64,000 nucleotides of DNA, taken from NCBI GenBank assembly GCA_022414725.1, contig CM039464.1:46068481-46132480 (forward strand), read 5' to 3'. Of this stretch, positions 20,658 to 31,183 are shown piece by piece. This DNA is from Microglena sp. YARC. Its lineage: Eukaryota; Chlorophyta; Chlorophyceae; Chlamydomonadales; Chlamydomonadaceae. Made by a program: the position numbers and the translations under genes. Within the stretch, counting starts at the first letter, position 1. Each line of letters opens with the position of its first letter. A model generated the notes under the pieces. That model did not search any database. It saw nothing but the letters and a program-made list of their open reading frames with translations, and had not been told where the DNA came from.

Positions 20658-20778
20658 CGGGCTCAGCCTCAGCAGCAGCACCAGCCGCATCCCTTCTCGT
20701 GCTACAGCCTTCTCGATTGCCGGGAAGGCGGGCACCTTGCGGGTGATGAATTCAGACACCGAATCACGAAAGGCAAAC
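20658..20778 (-). CDS. VTT/SNARE-associated membrane protein, exon 3
   Basis: 121 bases, entered after CTTGCAG and left at CCG|GTAGGT. It encodes residues 156 (part) to 196: FAFRDSVSEFITRKVPAF, then EKAVAREGMRLVLLLRLSP. This is the most conserved stretch of the family, with Gly-Met-Arg-Leu followed by LLRLSP. The single leading base completes an Arg codon (AG|G) split with exon 2. Both junctions keep frame with the neighbouring exons, which supports the model strongly. Confidence 0.9.
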
Positions 20779-21059
20779 CTGCAAGAATATAGGCACCGAC
20801 TAAATGTAAGCACAAGATGAAGGTAAGGTGACAGGTGAAGGTATGTGTAAGTAAGTCCGAAGGTATGATGACAGAATGGTGACAGTTAGGCTGTAGGTAA
20901 GGTGACAGAATGGTGACAGTAAGGCTGTAGGTAAGGTGACAGAATGGTGACAGTAAGGCTGTTGGTAAGGTGACAGAATGGTGACAGTAAGGCTGTAGGT
21001 AAGGTGACAGAATGGTGACAGTAAGGCTCTAGGTAAGGTGACAGTTATAATACTTCCGA
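20779..21059 (+). repeat. 34-bp tandem repeat in intron 2 of the VTT gene
   Basis: About five to six units of GGTGACAGAATGGTGACAGT followed by AAGGCTGTAGGTAA, mostly 20868-21045. Confidence 0.85.
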
Positions 21060-21790
21060 CTTTCAAACTTCAAGCCAAGCCGCTTTCAACTTCAAGCCAA
21101 GCCACTTTCAACCTCAAGCCAAGCCACAATCAACTTCAAGCCAAGCCGCTTTCAACTTCAAGCCAAGCCGCTTTCAATTTCAAGCCAAGCAACTTTCAAC
21201 TTCAAGCCAAGCCGCTTTCAACTTCAAGCCAAGCCACCTTCAACTTCAAGCCAAGCCGCTTTCAACTTCAAGCCAAGCCACTTTCAACTTCAAGCCAAGC
21301 CACTTTCAACTTCAAGCTAAGCAACTTTCAACTTCAAGCCAAGCCGCTTTCAACTTCAAGCCAAGCCACCTTCAACTTCAAGCCAAGCCGCTTTCAACTT
21401 CAAGCCAAGCCACTTTCAACTTCAAGCCAAGCCACTTTCAACTTCAAGCTAAGCAACTTTCAACTTCAAGCCAAGCCGCTTTCAACTTCAAGCCAAGCCA
21501 CCTTCAACTTCAAGCCAAGCCGCTTTCAACTTCAAGCCAAGCCACTTTCAACTTCAAGCCTAGCCGCTTTCAATTTCAAGCCAAGCTACTTTTAACTTCA
21601 AGCCAAGCCGCTTTCAATTTCAAGCCAAGCAACTTTCAACTTCAAGCCAAGCCGCTTTCAACTTCAAGCCAAGCTTCACTTCAAGCCAAGCCGCTTTCAA
21701 CTTCAAGCCAAGCCACTTTCAACTTCAAGCCAAGCCGCTTTCAACTTCAAGCCAAGCCACTTTCAACTTCAAGCCGCTTTCAACTTCAAG
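21060..21790 (+). repeat. 22-bp satellite with 132-bp higher-order structure
   Basis: About 33 units of AAGCCAAGCCGCTTTCAACTTC. Between about 21205 and 21560, unit variants (ACCTTC, CTAAGCAAC) recur every six units, so a 132-bp block is repeated three times. Open frames across it are a by-product of the period and are not called as genes. Confidence 0.9.
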
Positions 21791-21892
21791 CTTCCACAAC
21801 ACAGAGGAGTTACTAGAGCAAACTTTTTCTTTTTAGCTACCTGCTTGTGGATGAAAAGAAAAACTATGAACTATGAGGTGATCGGGGGTCGA

Positions 21893-21960
21893 GTGATAAA
21901 TCCAGACACCGAATCACGAAAGGCAAACCTGCAAAAACATAGGTACCGACTAAATGTAAG
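21893..21960 (-). repeat. Copy of the VTT exon-3 head with its 3' splice site
   Basis: Matches 20743-20810 at all but a few positions. It includes 36 exon bases, the acceptor (TTTTGCAG on the minus strand) and about 30 intron bases. It lies upstream of the true exon in transcription order. Confidence 0.88.
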
Positions 21961-21984
21961 AATGGCTGTTCAACTAGCTACACC

Positions 21985-23385
21985 TGTATCCTCCTCATCT
22001 TCCTCCCCCTCCTCCTTCACCCCCTCCTCCTCCTCCTCCACCACCTCCTTCTTCACCCCCTCCCCCTCCTCCACCACCCCCTTCTTCACCACCTCCTCCT
22101 CCTTCACCACCTCCCCCTCTCTTCTCCTCCTCCTCCACCACCTCCCCCTCCTCCACCACCACCACCTCCTCCTCCTCCACCACCACCTCCTCCTTCACCA
22201 CCTCCCCTCCTTCTCCTCCTCCTCCACCAACCTCCCCCTCCTCCACCACCACCTCCTCCTCCTCCACCACCACCTCCTCCTTCACCACCTACCCTCCTTC
22301 TCCTCCTCCTCCACCACCTCCCCTCACTCCACCACCACCACTCTCCTCCTCCTCCTCCACCACCACCTCCTCCTTCATTACCTACCCTCCTTCTCCTCCT
22401 CCTCCACCACCTCCCCCTCCTCCACCACCACCACCTCCTTCACCACCACCACCTCCTCCTCCACCACCACCTCCCCCTCCTTCTCCTCCACCACCTCCTC
22501 CTTCACCACCTCCCCCTCCTTCTCCTCCTCCTCCACCACCTCCTCCTTCACCACCTCCTCCTCCTTCTCCTCCTTCACCACCTCCCCCTCCTTCTCCTCC
22601 TCCTCCACCACCTCCTCCTTCACCACCACCTCCTCCTTCACCACCTCCCCTTCCTTCTCCTCCTCCTCCACCACCTCCTCCTTCACCACCTACCCCTCCT
22701 TCTCCTCCTCCTCCACCACCTCCCCTTCCTCCACCACCACCACCTCCTCCACCACCACCACCCCCTTCCCCCCCACCACCTCCCCTCCTTCTCCTCCACC
22801 ACCTCCCCCTCCTTCTCCTCCTCCTCCACCACCTCCCCTCCTCACCACCACCACCTCCACCACCCCCTCCCCCTCCTTCTCCTCCACCACCCCCCCCTCC
22901 TCCACCACCACCTCCACCACCCCCTCCTCCACCACCACCTCCTCCTCCACCTCCACCACCTCCTCATCACAATCAGCATCACATAAACCCAAAGCAACAG
23001 CACACACAACAATATCGCCACCACCATCATCACGATAATCACTTTCGCCACCACCATCATCATTATGATCACGATCACCACCACCATCATCTTCATTGTG
23101 ATGAGGAACATCACGCTCATTATCATCAGCAACAGCAACAGAACACGTAACAATATTGCCACAATGATCCTCATCCTCATCATCACCACCACCATCACCA
23201 CCACGACCACCATCATCACCACCACCACCAGCACCACCACCATCATCACCACTAACACCATCATCACCACCTCCACCACCACCATCACCACCATCACCAC
23301 AACCACCATCACCACCACCACTATCACTATCACCACAAACCACCATCACCACCACCACAACCACTATCACCACCACCATCATGAT
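21985..23385. repeat. CCTCCT/CCACCA then CACCAT low-complexity tract
   Basis: About 1.4 kb of pyrimidine-rich and CAC-rich triplet repeats (CTC-rich to about 22980, then CAC/ATC-rich), strongly strand-biased. It generates long Ser/Thr/Pro/His ORFs that are not credible genes. All of it lies within intron 2 of the VTT gene. Confidence 0.9.
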
Positions 23386-24006
23386 CACTTGCCGATGGCG
23401 AATGCTGCCGTGTGGGCCACCGCCATCATCATCACCACCACGACCTCCACCATCACCACCACCATCATCACCACCACTACCCCTATCACCACCACCATCA
23501 TCACCACCACCTCCACCATCACCACCTCTACCGCCACCACCATCACCACAACCACTTTCACCACCACCATCATCATGATCACCTGCCGATGGCAAATGCT
23601 GCCGTGTTGGCCACCGCCATCATCACCACCACCACCTCCACAACAACCACTATCACCACCATCATCACCACCACCACCATCACCACCTGCTGATGGCGAA
23701 TACTCCCGTGTTGGCCACTAAGCAGGCAGAGCCAGCAGCGATGGAACCCACATCCTCATCACCATCACAACCATCACCACAACCACTACCACCACCATCA
23801 TCACCACCACCACCATCACCACCTGCTGATGGCGAATACTCCCGTGTTGGCCACTAAGCAGGCAGAGCCAGCAGCGATGGAACCCACACCCTCATCACCA
23901 TCACAACCATCACCACAACCACTATCACCACAACCACTATCACCTGCCGATGGCGAATGCTGCTGTGTTGGCCACTAAGCAGGCAGAGCCAGCAGGGATG
24001 GAACCC
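23386..24006 (-). repeat. Five copies of the VTT exon-2 tail with 5' splice site
   Basis: Partial copies lie at about 23388-23420, 23583-23617, 23687-23752, 23823-23885 and 23944-24006, in a CACCAT-rich matrix. Each keeps the exon end coding NTAAFAIG and a GT donor on the minus strand. The three nearest the true exon extend back through GSACLVA. They lie downstream of the real exon in transcription order and lack its acceptor. Confidence 0.9.
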
Positions 24007-24073
24007 ACACCCTCATCATCATCACCATCACAACCCACACCACTACCACCATCATCACCACCATCACCATCAC

Positions 24074-24158
24074 CTGCCGATGGCGAATGCTGCCGTGTTG
24101 GCCACTAAGCAGGCAGAGCCAGCAGCGATGGAGCCAACGCCAATTCCCCATATCGCTC
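24074..24158 (-). CDS. VTT/SNARE-associated membrane protein, exon 2
   Basis: 85 bases between CATCTCCAG and GGCAG|GTGATG. With exon 1 ending in phase 1 and exon 3 starting with one base, both junctions restore frame. The exon encodes residues 128-156: GAIWGIGVGSIAAGSACLVA, then NTAAFAIGR. This is the G..FG...G......G...A..LGR transmembrane segment that defines the VTT/DedA family. It is the only complete copy. Partial copies with one splice site each flank it on both sides. Confidence 0.88.
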
Positions 24159-24163
24159 CTGGA

Positions 24164-24720
24164 GATGTGGTGATGGTGTTGGTGGTGGGTGGTGGTTGTT
24201 GTTGTTGTTGGTGGTATGTGGTGGTGGTGGTAGATTATGGTGGTGGTGCTGGCAAGTGGTGGTGGTTGTTGTTGGTGGTATGTGGTGGTGGTGCTGGTAG
24301 ATTGTGGTGGTGCTGCTGGCAAGTGGTGTGGTGGTGGTGGTGGTATGTGTGTGGTGTGGTGGTTAATGGTATTCATGGAGCCCGAGCCAAATCCCCATAA
24401 TACTCCTGGAAAGGTGGTTGTTGTTGTTGGTATGTGATGGTGGTGGTAGATTGTGGTGGTGGTGCTGGCAAGTGGTGGTGGGTGCTGGTGGTGGTGATGA
24501 CAAGTGGTGGTTGGTGGTATCGATGGAGCCCAAGCCAAATCCCCATAATGCTCCTGGAAAGGTGGTTGTTATTGTTGGTATGCGATGGTGGTGGTAGATT
24601 GTGGTGGTAGTGCTGGCAAGTGGTTGTGGGTGGTGGTGGGTGGTGGTAGTTGGTGTAGGTTGTGGGTGGGGGTGGTGGTAGGTGGTGGTGCTGACAAGAG
24701 GTGATCGATGGTGGAATGTC
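24164..24720 (-). repeat. GGTGGT-rich repeat with two copies of the VTT exon-2 head
   Basis: Head copies lie at about 24376-24405 and 24521-24553. Each has the acceptor (TTTCCAG on the minus strand) and about 30 exon bases, readable as GVLWGFGSGS and GALWGFGLGS against GAIWGIGVGS in the true exon. The matrix between is TGGTGGTGG with CTGGCAAGTGG units. The copies lie upstream of the exon in transcription order. Confidence 0.85.
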
Positions 24721-25368
24721 TGCAATGGTTTTTTTCTTGTTTTGATTTTTAAGGCGTTCCTTAAGGAATGGTGGCAGTTGCTGTTTGCTCTTTTTATTTG
24801 GTGTTGGTGTTGTTGGTATTAATGGTGGCAGGTGGTCTGTGTGGTGGTGACAGGTGGTGCGTGGTGGTGGCAGGTGTGTGGTGATGGTGGCACTTGCTGC
24901 TTGCTCTTTTTGACTTGTTGTTGGTGTTGCTGGTGGCAGGTGGTGTGTGGTGGTGACAGGTGGTGCGTGTTGGTGGCAGATGTGTGGTGTTGGTGGCAGT
25001 TGCTGTTTGCCCTTTTTGATTTGGTCTTGGTTTTGTTGGTGGTGTGTGGTGTGTGGTGGTGGCAGGTGTGCGGTGCTGGTGGCAGTTGATGTTTGCTCTT
25101 TTTTTATTTTCTGGTTGTGTCTTTCTGGAATGAAGGCAGTTGCTCCTTTTTATTTGTTGTTTTGCTCCTTTTGTTTTTCTGAATGCATCTTAAAAAAATA
25201 ATGGCTATTGTTCTTCTGTTGTTTTGTTTTTCAAAGGGCATTCACGCATGTGCTACATGAGCAAGGAAAATTGAAAGATTCTGACTTATCTCCATCCGTT
25301 CTTTAATCAAATATACTGTATAACATTGATCATATAGTTTTACTGCACTTTGTATCTGCAGAAATAAG
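24721..25368. other. GT-rich imperfect repeats in VTT intron 1, no gene
   Basis: From 24825 to 25090, TGGTGGCAGGTGTGTGGTG-like units alternate with GTTGCTGTTTGCTCTTTTTG. These are three to four imperfect copies of about 110 bp. Nothing coding. Confidence 0.65.
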
Positions 25369-25545
25369 TAGGGAATGGCAATATGTCATCATATGATATC
25401 ATGTCATTATATGATATCAATTGATGCCGGCAGTCTGACTAGGCCAAAGTTACCATTTAAATACAATATCATATGATGCAATTTATATGATATCATGTGA
25501 TATCATACTCACCTTCGGCCAACATCATATGATATGCCAATCCCT
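25369..25545 (+). mobile_element. MITE, TAGGGAACGGCA family, ATGATATCAT-rich subtype
   Basis: TAGGGAATGGCA...TGCCAATCCCTA with a palindromic ATATCATATGAT interior. No clear target duplication is visible. Confidence 0.75.
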
Positions 25546-25960
25546 AGTTATGTATGAAATGAACGCCCTCGTCTGTTTCATTATTTTGAATATGTATGAA
25601 ATGAAATGAATGTGTTTTTGTGCAATTTCACGACATACACACACCATAGAAGCTGTATTGAAGTCAGCCCTCTCCCCCCCCCAAACATACACACAAGGGC
25701 AATTTTCCGTGGGCATTCATGCATGAACTACTTGAGTAAAGGAAAGGGTATGTATGAAATGTATGCCCTCGGCTGTTTCAATATTCGAAAATGTACTAAA
25801 TGAAATGATTTTGTTTTTGCAATTTCACGACATACACATGCCATAGCAGCTGTATTGAAGTTAGCCCCCCCCCCCCCCCCCCCCCCCCAACACACACACA
25901 CACACACAGGGGGAATTTCCGAGGGCATTCACGAATGAGCTAAATGTGCCAGGGAACTAC
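25546..25960 (+). repeat. Tandem duplication of about 190 bp
   Basis: TATGTATGAAATG...CGGCTGTTTCA...CAATTTCACGACATACACA...CATTCA recurs at about 25550 and 25748. A fragment (GGGCATTCACGCATG) lies near 25238. A C run is present near 25865-25888. Confidence 0.8.
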
Positions 25961-26104
25961 TTGTAGAAATTCAGTGGATCATTTGGGAATCAATTTTTCG
26001 AAACAGTTTGCACTTCATAGTTCTACCTCAGACTTGACCTGAATTTCTAAGAATTCTGAACATTCTGAGAGAACCTTCCTAAATTGAGCCTGAAAAAGTT
26101 GAGG

Positions 26105-26975
26105 TACGACCTATGACCTTTGTCCTATGACCTGTCAACCTATGACCTATGACCTGTCAACCTATGACCTATTACCTATGGCTTGTCGACCTATGACCTA
26201 TGACCTGTCAACCTATGACCTATGACCAGTCGACCTATGACCTATGACCTGTCGATCTATGACCTATGACCTATGACATGTCGACCAATGACCTATGACC
26301 TATGACCTGTCGACCTATGACCTATGACCTGTCGACCTATGACCTATGACCTGTCGACCTATGACCTATGACCTGTCGACCTATGACCTATGGCCTGTCG
26401 ACCTATGACCTATTACCTATGGCTTGTCGACCTACGACCTATGACCTGTCAACCTATGACCTATGACCAGTCGACCTATGACCTATGACCTGTCGACCTA
26501 TGACCTATGACCTGTCGACCTATGACCTATGACCTGTCAACCTATGACCTATGACCTGTCAACCTATGACCTATTACCTATGGCTTGTCGACCTATGACC
26601 TATGACCTGTCAACCTATGACCTATGACCAGTCGACCTATGACCTATGACCTGTCGACCTATGACCTATGACCTATGACCTGTCGACCTATGACCTATGA
26701 CCAATGACATGTCGACCAATAACCTATGACCTATGACCTATGAATGTCGACCTATGACCTATGATCTATGACCTGTTGACCTATGACCTGTCGACCTATG
26801 ACCTATGACCTATGACATGTCGACCAATGACCTATGACCTATGACCTGTCGACCTATGACCTATGACCTGTTGACCTATGACCTGTGACCTGTCGACCTA
26901 TGACCTATGACCTGTCGACCTATGACCTATGGCCTGTCGACCTATGACCTATGACCTGTCGACCTATGACCATGC
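26105..26975 (+). repeat. 22-bp satellite built from ACCTATG heptamers
   Basis: About 38 units of ACCTATGACCTATGACCTGT plus CG, with single heptamers gained or lost, over 870 bp in intron 1 of the VTT gene. Confidence 0.93.
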
Positions 26976-27080
26976 CCTGATTATGCTGCTGTCGAAGACG
27001 GCGAGCAGTCTTTACCCCAGTCTTTACAGCGAGCAGCTATGAACGTTGGAGCCACGTAACCAAGTGCAAGTTCACCAAGA
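26968..27080 (+). repeat. Fragment of the unidentified IDYVTA-DGEQ element
   Basis: The plus strand reads DYAAVEDGEQSL and then NQVQVH, related to minus-strand readings at 55276-55345 and 60872-60945. Too short to name. Confidence 0.45.
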
Positions 27081-27199
27081 ACCAAGGTGTTACAGTTTAA
27101 CTATTTAATAGACGGAATTATGAATGCATGAGAAGACCTCAGAGATACTCTTTTCGGCTTTAAGCATTAGCTTCTAGGCAGGCTAGGCTAGGCTACTTG

Positions 27200-27378
27200 A
27201 TAGGGATATTTTTTCCTGTTTCATACAGCGATCGCTACTTTTGACCCCATTTTGGCTATGTTCGCCAATCAAAAAAGGTTTGACCCTGAATGGCCCTAAA
27301 ATGCTACAAACAGGCACATAAGCCCCGTCACAGGATGAGGCATAGAAAAACCCCACTTTTATATTTGAAAAATATATG
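27200..27378 (+). repeat. Dispersed repeat with GCGATCGCTAGTTTTGACCCC end
   Basis: Related to 40688-40912 and 52060-52289 (inverted). Shared parts are GGGATTTTTCCC.G, AGCGATCGCTA.TTTTGACC, TGGCCCT.AAAA.GCTACAAA and AAATCCCACTTT...ATTTGAAAAA. Confidence 0.7.
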
Positions 27379-27379
27379 A

Positions 27380-27735
27380 ATTCAGGTTCAATATGTCAAT
27401 CTGGGTTCAATACACGAATCGGGGTTAAACATGTGAATCCGGGTTCAATGTATCAATCTGGGTTCAATTTATCAATTCGATTCAATATATCAATCTGGGT
27501 TCAATATATCAATCTGGGTTCAATACATGAATCGGGGTTAAACATGTGAATCCGGGTTCAATGTATCAATCTGGGTTCAATTAATCAATCCGATTCAATA
27601 TATCAATCTGGGTTCAATACATAAATCGGGGTTCAGCATATGAATCCGGGTTCAATGTATGAATCCGGGTTCAATACATCAATCTGGGTTCAATATATCA
27701 ATCTGGGTTCAATATATCAATCTGGGTTGAAAATA
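27380..27735 (+). repeat. 19-20 bp satellite
   Basis: About 18 units of GGGTTCAATATATCAATCT with local variants (AAACATGTGAATCC). Confidence 0.9.
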
Positions 27736-27856
27736 TGTCCTGTGGGATGACAGGAGTCATCGCATAACAGTAGCAGCAATGGCTTGTGTGGGCCTCATGA
27801 TTTCATAAGCTAAAAAATAATAACAGGTTTTGAATGTATTAGAGTGACATACACAC

Positions 27857-28238
27857 CTGCAGCAATCTGGAATGGCCCGCCAGGCAGTAGCAGCACTACA
27901 GATATCACTGTCAGCAGCCAGAATATGGGGATGGTTTTCCAAGGGTGCGTTTTGGCGTAGTCTATGGCCGCAAGCAGCAAATCTGGGTTGGCAAGAAGCC
28001 AGTGAAACCCCCAAAGCATCAATCCCACAACTGTCAATGCTGCTGCTATTTTAGCCCAGTGCAGGAAGGATGGGCTAGAGAAGAAGGTGAAGGGGCAGGA
28101 CTTGGGTGAGACTTGGGTCTGGGAGGATGTGCCAGCAGATTCATCTTCGTTTTCGGAGCTCCCAACGCGCTGGTAAGAGGTGCTTGGGAGGCGGGCATCC
28201 TGGGACGACGTCCTCCGGTGCGAGGTGGTGGTGGGCAT
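27857..28238 (-). CDS. VTT/SNARE-associated (TVP38/TMEM64-like) membrane protein, exon 1
   Basis: The four exons (27857-28238, 24074-24158, 20658-20778, 18788-19150) give a 316-residue protein with every junction in phase. That length is normal for the family. VTT proteins of this type act in Golgi, ER or other endomembranes. TMEM41B/VMP1 relatives are lipid scramblases, but that activity is not shown here. Exon 1 carries a Ser/Thr-rich cytosolic N-terminus (residues 1-58), a first membrane span (about 61-83) and a second ending in the family hallmark LLLPGGPFQIAAG (117-128). The start is the first ATG of the frame, with no upstream in-frame alternative. The donor is GCAG|GTGTGT. The gene is divergent from the CRAL-TRIO gene. 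Its introns are packed with satellites. Confidence 0.9.
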
Positions 28239-28847
28239 ACTTAGGCGCGAGGTTTTTCAGCTATAAAAGTGCTGGAGACAACTGAGGAGTAACTAGAACG
28301 ACTGATAGTAGCGGTAATAATATGCACAGGACTTGGAGGTGAAAAGGGGTTTGAGGAAGCCCGGAGGTCGCAAATAATTGGAAATGCGGGGTGAGAACAA
28401 GAAGCAGTAGAGTAGGGGAGAGTGCACGGGAATGAACGCTTTTGCTGATGATTCGAGGGAGTCCGTACTCAGTTCGGAAGCTGCATACAATTGAAACGGA
28501 AAGCCTGTGGACAGAAGCCAGCTAGGATTGGTAATAGGATGCTACGACGGAGGCCACGCAAGGTCACTCTCACCAGGGTGGGTCACTCTTCTTGCTTTCC
28601 TCAAGCTCTGGCCACTCCAGTGACCACACTGACCGACACCGACTGGGGTTCTGTGGCTGGTGAGGGCTGGTGAGGACTGGTGAGAATATTTCCGTCCACG
28701 TTGCAGCAAGTCGTTACATTGTGTCGTCCGCGTACACTTACTTAATTTCGCCTTGAGCTACAATTTAAAAAAGCTTCTAGCGCTCCAGTCATTTTACAAC
28801 GGTGTACGGAACTTGTCTCTATCCACTACACTCCCTCGTTACTGCCC
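28239..28847. promoter_or_regulatory. Divergent intergenic region between two genes
   Basis: About 610-670 bp separate the start codons of the minus-strand VTT gene and the plus-strand CRAL-TRIO gene, a head-to-head arrangement that may share a promoter. A TATA-like TTTATAG lies about 25 bases before the VTT start codon, too close to be the core promoter if the leader is longer. No other element is recognised. Confidence 0.5.
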
Positions 28848-28907
28848 TTGATTGTCTCGAAATTGCCAAGTGCCTTCTCTTTTCTACCCCTTCCTCGCGT
28901 GATCAGC

Positions 28908-29045
28908 ATGGCTCAAATGAAAAGTGTTAATGATGCCGGACCCTCTAACCCTTCAGCAAGCGCTATTGAGGTTGAAATCGAGGCTTCCAGTGTTCGCAAG
29001 ACCTCCTGGCTCGCGTCCTGGTGGAGGAAAGAGCGCTTGTTACAG
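28908..29045 (+). CDS. Divergent CRAL-TRIO domain protein, exon 1
   Basis: Four exons (28908-29045, 31184-31359, 32938-33226, 34286-34414) join in phase to encode 243 residues. The product matches the divergent CRAL-TRIO (CRAL_TRIO_2, BCH-like) class seen in GDAP2, BNIP2 and p50RhoGAP, a lipid- or small-GTPase-binding module of the cytosol. Here it stands alone without a macro or RhoGAP domain. Exon 1 gives a 46-residue Ser-rich leader ending ASWWRKERLLQ with donor CAG|GTAACG. An in-frame ATG at 28848 would add 20 residues. I prefer 28908 because the extra residues look like leader sequence, but cannot exclude the longer form. Confidence 0.82.
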
Positions 29046-29104
29046 GTAACGCCCATTATGCCCACCCCAGTCGAAAGCATGTAACCTCGCACTCCACCCC
29101 TGAG

Positions 29105-29980
29105 TTGGTGTGTGTGTGTGTGTGTGTGTGTGTGGACTGCAACCCTAGTGTTTAGGTGGAGGTGTTGTCAAAGAAATGCTAAGCCCTTACTTATCCTCCT
29201 GGCACACACAAACACGGGCACAAACATGAGCACAAACGCAGACACAGACATGAACACAGGCACAAACCCAGTGCCAAACGCAGACACAAACGCAGACATA
29301 AACACAGGACCAACCACAGACGCAAACGCTGACACAAACATAGGACCAAACACTACCACAAACGCACACACAAACAGACACAAACTCAGACACATGCGCA
29401 GACACAAACACTGGACCAAACGCAGACACAAACTCTAACACTAACACAAACATAAATACAAACACAGGAGGAAACACCAACACAAATGCAGGTGCACAAA
29501 TGAACACCGACACAGACTCAAACACAGGCACACACACGCAGACACACACGCAGACACAAGCACAAACACTGACACAAACAATAACACAAACTCGAACTCA
29601 AACACAAACACTAATTCAAACGCAAACACTAACTCAAACACAAACACTTACCCAAACTCTAACACTAACTCAAACACAAACATTAATTCAAACACAAACA
29701 CTAACGCAAACATAAACTCAAACACAAACATTCACCTAAACACTAACACTAACTCAAACACAAACACAAGCGCTAGCACAGACACTAACTCAAACGCAAA
29801 AAATAGCACAAACACAAACGCAGACACGAATACAGACACAAAAGCAGATACTAATACAGACACTAACACAAACACAAACGCAGACACGAATACAGACACA
29901 AATGCAGATACTAACACAGACACTAACACAAACACTAGCACAAACACAAACCCAGACTCAAGCACAGACACATAACCATT
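29105..29980 (+). repeat. (GT)n then CACAAA/CACAGA hexamer tract in intron 1
   Basis: GTGTGTGTG at 29110-29134, then about 800 bp of interspersed ACAAAC, ACAGAC and ACTAAC hexamers. Open in several frames and not a gene. Confidence 0.9.
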
Positions 29981-30019
29981 CCTCTCCTGTTTCCTCCCTC
30001 ACTGCAAGTTTGGGGGTCT

Positions 30020-30605
30020 TTGGCTGGTCTTTGGCACCCTTTTATTTTGCCCTTGTCTTTGGCCCTTTTATTTGGCCCTGATCTTTGGCCCTTGTCTTTG
30101 GCCCTTTATTTGGCTCTTGTCCTGGGCCTTTTATTTGTCGCTTGTCTTGGGCCTTTCATTTGTTCCTTGTCTTTGGCCCTTGTCTTGGGCCTTTTATTTG
30201 GCCCTGGTATTTGGCCCTATTATTTGGCCCTTATCTTTGGCCCTGGTCTTTGGCCCTGGTCTTTGGCCCTTGTCTTGGGCCTTTTATTTGGCCCTTTTAT
30301 TTGGCCCTTATCTTTGGCCCTGGTCTTTGGCCCTTTTATGTGGCCCAGATCTTTGGCCCTGGTCTTTGGCACCCTTTTATTTGGCCCTGATCTTTGGCCC
30401 TGATCTTTGGCCCTGGTCTTTGGCCCTGGTCTTTGGCACCCTTTTATTTGGCCCTGATCTTTGGCCCCGGTCTTTGGCCCTGGTCTTTGGCCCTGGTCTT
30501 TGGCACCCTTTTATTTGGCCCTGATCTTTGGCCCTGATCTTTGGCCCTGGTCTTTGGCCCTGATCTTTGGCCCTGATCTTTGGCCCTGGTCTTTGGCCCT
30601 TTTAT
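30020..30605 (+). repeat. 13-15 bp satellite, CTTTGGCCCTGGT
   Basis: Around 40 units of CTTTGGCCCTGGT interspersed with CTTTTATTTGGCCC. The Leu/Trp/Pro/Phe-rich ORFs in three frames are artefacts of the repeat. Confidence 0.9.
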
Positions 30606-30653
30606 TTAGCTCTAAATGTGTATTCTGGATGTAGAAGGGTGTTGAGAGGTGCA

Positions 30654-30868
30654 ACAAGTCCTATGCAGCGTCGCAAGTGACGCGGAAAATTGGCGGAGTG
30701 TGTTGGCAACGGAACGAATGGTGGCAACGATGGAGCTGACCGAAGCGAGTTAGTTACGTGACTGTTGGCTGACGTGTCGGGCTTCAATTTTTGTTTTTTC
30801 GATCGGACAAAAGGACAAATGGGTAAACATGGGGGGCCCCGCCCTCTTGAAGAGGGGGCTTCGCCAAG
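30654..30868 (+). repeat. 200-bp dispersed repeat with terminal hairpins, copy 1
   Basis: Begins near GCGTCGCAAGTGACGC (hairpin) and ends near GCCCTCTTGAAGAGGGGGC (hairpin). Between them lie AATTGGCGGAGTGTGTTGGC, GGAGCTGACCGAAGC and GGCTGACGTGTCGGGCTTCA. Other copies lie at 37213 (same orientation), 41770, 43108 and 47021 (inverted). No ORF, so a MITE or SINE-like element of unknown class. Confidence 0.8.
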
Positions 30869-30910
30869 AAGGGTGCAGTGGACCAGCCCAATTTGTAGTG
30901 CCTAATGCCC

Positions 30911-31183
30911 TTACCCCTAGACTGACACTCACAGGCACGAACAGACACAGACACAGACACAAATCATTCCCTTCCCCTTTGCCCCTGGAACCCCTGACCC
31001 CAGCATTTCCTCAAACTCAAATGCAGACACTAACTCAAACACAGACAATAACACAAACACTAACACAAACACTAACACTAGCACTAACACTAGGACTAGC
31101 ACAAACAATGACACTTACACAACCATAGACACTAACACAAACACAATCACTGACCCCTGACCCCCTGACCCCGACACTCACAG
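30911..31183 (+). repeat. ACAAAC hexamer tract and copy of the exon-2 acceptor
   Basis: TGACACTCACAGGCA at about 30921-30935 repeats the true acceptor region (CCGACACTCACAG|GCAGAAC) ahead of the CRAL-TRIO exon 2. ACACTAACACAAAC hexamers fill the rest. Confidence 0.65.

Noticed and set aside
21038..21595. 185-codon ORF over the 22-bp satellite
   Set aside because: A 22-bp period cycles through the frames, and the peptide simply repeats at 44 residues with the 132-bp block. It lies in an intron on the opposite strand.
21845..23721. Long Ser/Thr/Pro-, His- and Glu/Val-rich ORFs on both strands
   Set aside because: Simple-sequence CTC/CAC repeats within intron 2 of the VTT gene, with no non-repetitive coding sequence.
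29187..30524. Several overlapping ORFs in CRAL-TRIO intron 1
   Set aside because: All consist of hexamer or 13-15 bp repeats open in several frames at once.
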